Source of the DNA: Physcomitrium patens
Taxonomy: Eukaryota > Streptophyta > Bryopsida > Funariales > Funariaceae
Reading direction: 5' to 3'
NCBI RefSeq assembly: GCF_000002425.4
Contig: NC_037258.1
Location: 895,719-959,718, forward strand
Length of the DNA stretch: 64,000 nt
Position 1 is the stretch's first letter; each line of letters starts with the position of its first letter. Positions 62,641 through 64,000 of this stretch are shown piece after piece. Made by a program: the position numbers and the translations under genes. The notes beneath the pieces were generated by a model. It did not search any database. It saw nothing but the letters and a program-made list of their open reading frames with translations, and was not told the origin of the DNA.

Positions 62641-64000
62641 CTCTCTGCTTGAAGTGTGATGCAGCAATAATTGTAGTGCCCACAATGACTGAGACAAGCA
62701 AACAATCCCAATTTTTTTTTTTATTATTATTATAAAATAAACAAACAGTCAATCTGTTGCTGGGCTTGACCTAATGTAGCCTCGATGTGGTCATTTTCAT
62801 GAGGATGGTATCAAAAGTACAACAGTAGCAGAAAAAGCAAAGCCTAGTTTCATGCAACAACTGGGTAGAACGCGAGGAACAAGCAACGTATAGTTTATCA
62901 ACATTAGCTGGACCATTGAAAAACTACCCCCATGAATTCAACTGGTTTGATCATCCATAAAGGGGAAATCAATTAGGAAGGACATGCATTGTAAAGACGT
63001 TATAGTGTAGTATACCAAACATTATAACACAGAAAAAGGTTATGCTCTCATGTTTTGTTGCTTGTTTGGAGCTTGGGCTTATGAGGTAGGAAGTACATAA
63101 GAAACAAAATCCTTTGTCTAGACTTGGATTTATGACTAATTTGTAAGAAATGAGACTTTCAAGTTGATTTTATTGAAAATAATGATGATTTATTATTGTA
63201 AAGATATTACATAGTTACAAAAAGCATATGAAGTTATTATGTTATTCTTCAATGCCTTATAATATTTTAAATTTTCAAGTTAGATATAAAACTTTAATTA
63301 AATTTATTATTTATTAAATAATTTTTTTAGATTAATTGAATTATTAAATTTACTATTGATATATGAAGCAAAAATTTTATTTAAAAGATTACAAATAAAT
63401 ACATATATTATTAAAAAATATAATTTATAAAATATAATTTATTTTAATATCTTAAAAAATAAAACTCTTATTATGTTAAAATGTAATATTCCATCACTTT
63501 TATTTAACATCTTAATTAACATTTAACTTAATATTTAATCAAACTTAAGTCACAAATCTTAATAAAATTTAAAATAATCAAATCTATGTAAATTAAAGAA
63601 TTATTTCAAAAAAATTACTTGACAAGTCTTAGTAAAAAATATTAAATAAATTAATTTAATTACTTATATAGAAAAAAAAATCATGTGGTCAACAAAAATC
63701 ATATGCTTTGTGGTAAAGGAACAAATGCACAGATTAGGATGATAGGCAAGCAAGTTTAAATTGGGATTTTTTGGCAAAAATTCCTAGTTTCTTTAGAATA
63801 AGGTTTGGAAGATGTCCTAAAATATGGCCTTAATGGTCTTCTCCCACATAATTAGAGAAGCATGTTAGTAGAAGGCAATGTGTACTTATACTAGTGACAC
63901 AAAGGAATATGCACATTGATTTTACAATGATGAAAGAGCTGCAAACACATTGAAAATCTATTATAAGGATAAAATTTGGCTTTGCGCTTGACACGTAAGA
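62641..64000. other. AT-rich gene desert to window end
   Basis: Strongly AT-rich from about 62,700. No open frame, RNA gene or mobile-element signature can be supported. Confidence 0.6.

Overview
This window looks like nuclear DNA of a land plant, most likely a bryophyte and probably a moss. The evidence is a plant-type AMP deaminase with an N-terminal membrane anchor, a PSPG-box glycosyltransferase, a plant O-fucosyltransferase-family gene, short introns of roughly 100-300 bp (up to about 1 kb), and compact GC-balanced gene islands separated by very AT-rich deserts that hold plant-type retroelements (chromovirus, L1-type LINE). The species assignment is inference; I could not search databases.

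Layout. 1-0.8 kb: 3' end of an unrecognised plus-strand gene. 4.5-5.1 kb: intronless four-EF-hand calmodulin-like gene (+). 6.3-13.4 kb: AMP deaminase (-), rebuilt as 19 in-phase coding exons, tail-to-tail with the calmodulin-like gene. 13.4-15.5 kb: its leader and promoter region, with simple repeats. 15.5-42.9 kb: a large AT-rich, gene-poor block. It contains a broken but young chromodomain-bearing Ty3/gypsy element (20,162-26,324, minus orientation) with about 98% identical 421-bp LTRs, a decayed plant L1-type LINE (about 28.56-31.64 kb, +), and a decayed hAT-like (DUF659) transposase gene (about 37.3-39.7 kb, -). 42.9-48.1 kb: O-fucosyltransferase-family gene (-), 11 coding exons including one GC-AG intron. 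55.6-58.2 kb: PARN-type poly(A)-specific ribonuclease (-) with a probable organellar N-terminal extension. 59.1-60.8 kb: family-1 UDP-glycosyltransferase (-) that looks like a recent pseudogene. 62.6-64 kb: another AT-rich desert.

The host genes are unrelated housekeeping or signalling functions (purine nucleotide metabolism, calcium sensing, glycan transfer, mRNA 3'-end turnover) and do not form a pathway cluster. The most striking unexplained signal is in the gypsy LTRs. Their U3 region is packed with contiguous, perfectly spaced heat-shock-element arrays just upstream of a TATA box, the architecture expected of a heat-inducible retrotransposon.

Limits: all exon calls come from splice consensus, reading phase and remembered family sequences, with no transcript or database support. 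UTRs, transcription starts and intergenic RNAs are largely unresolved.
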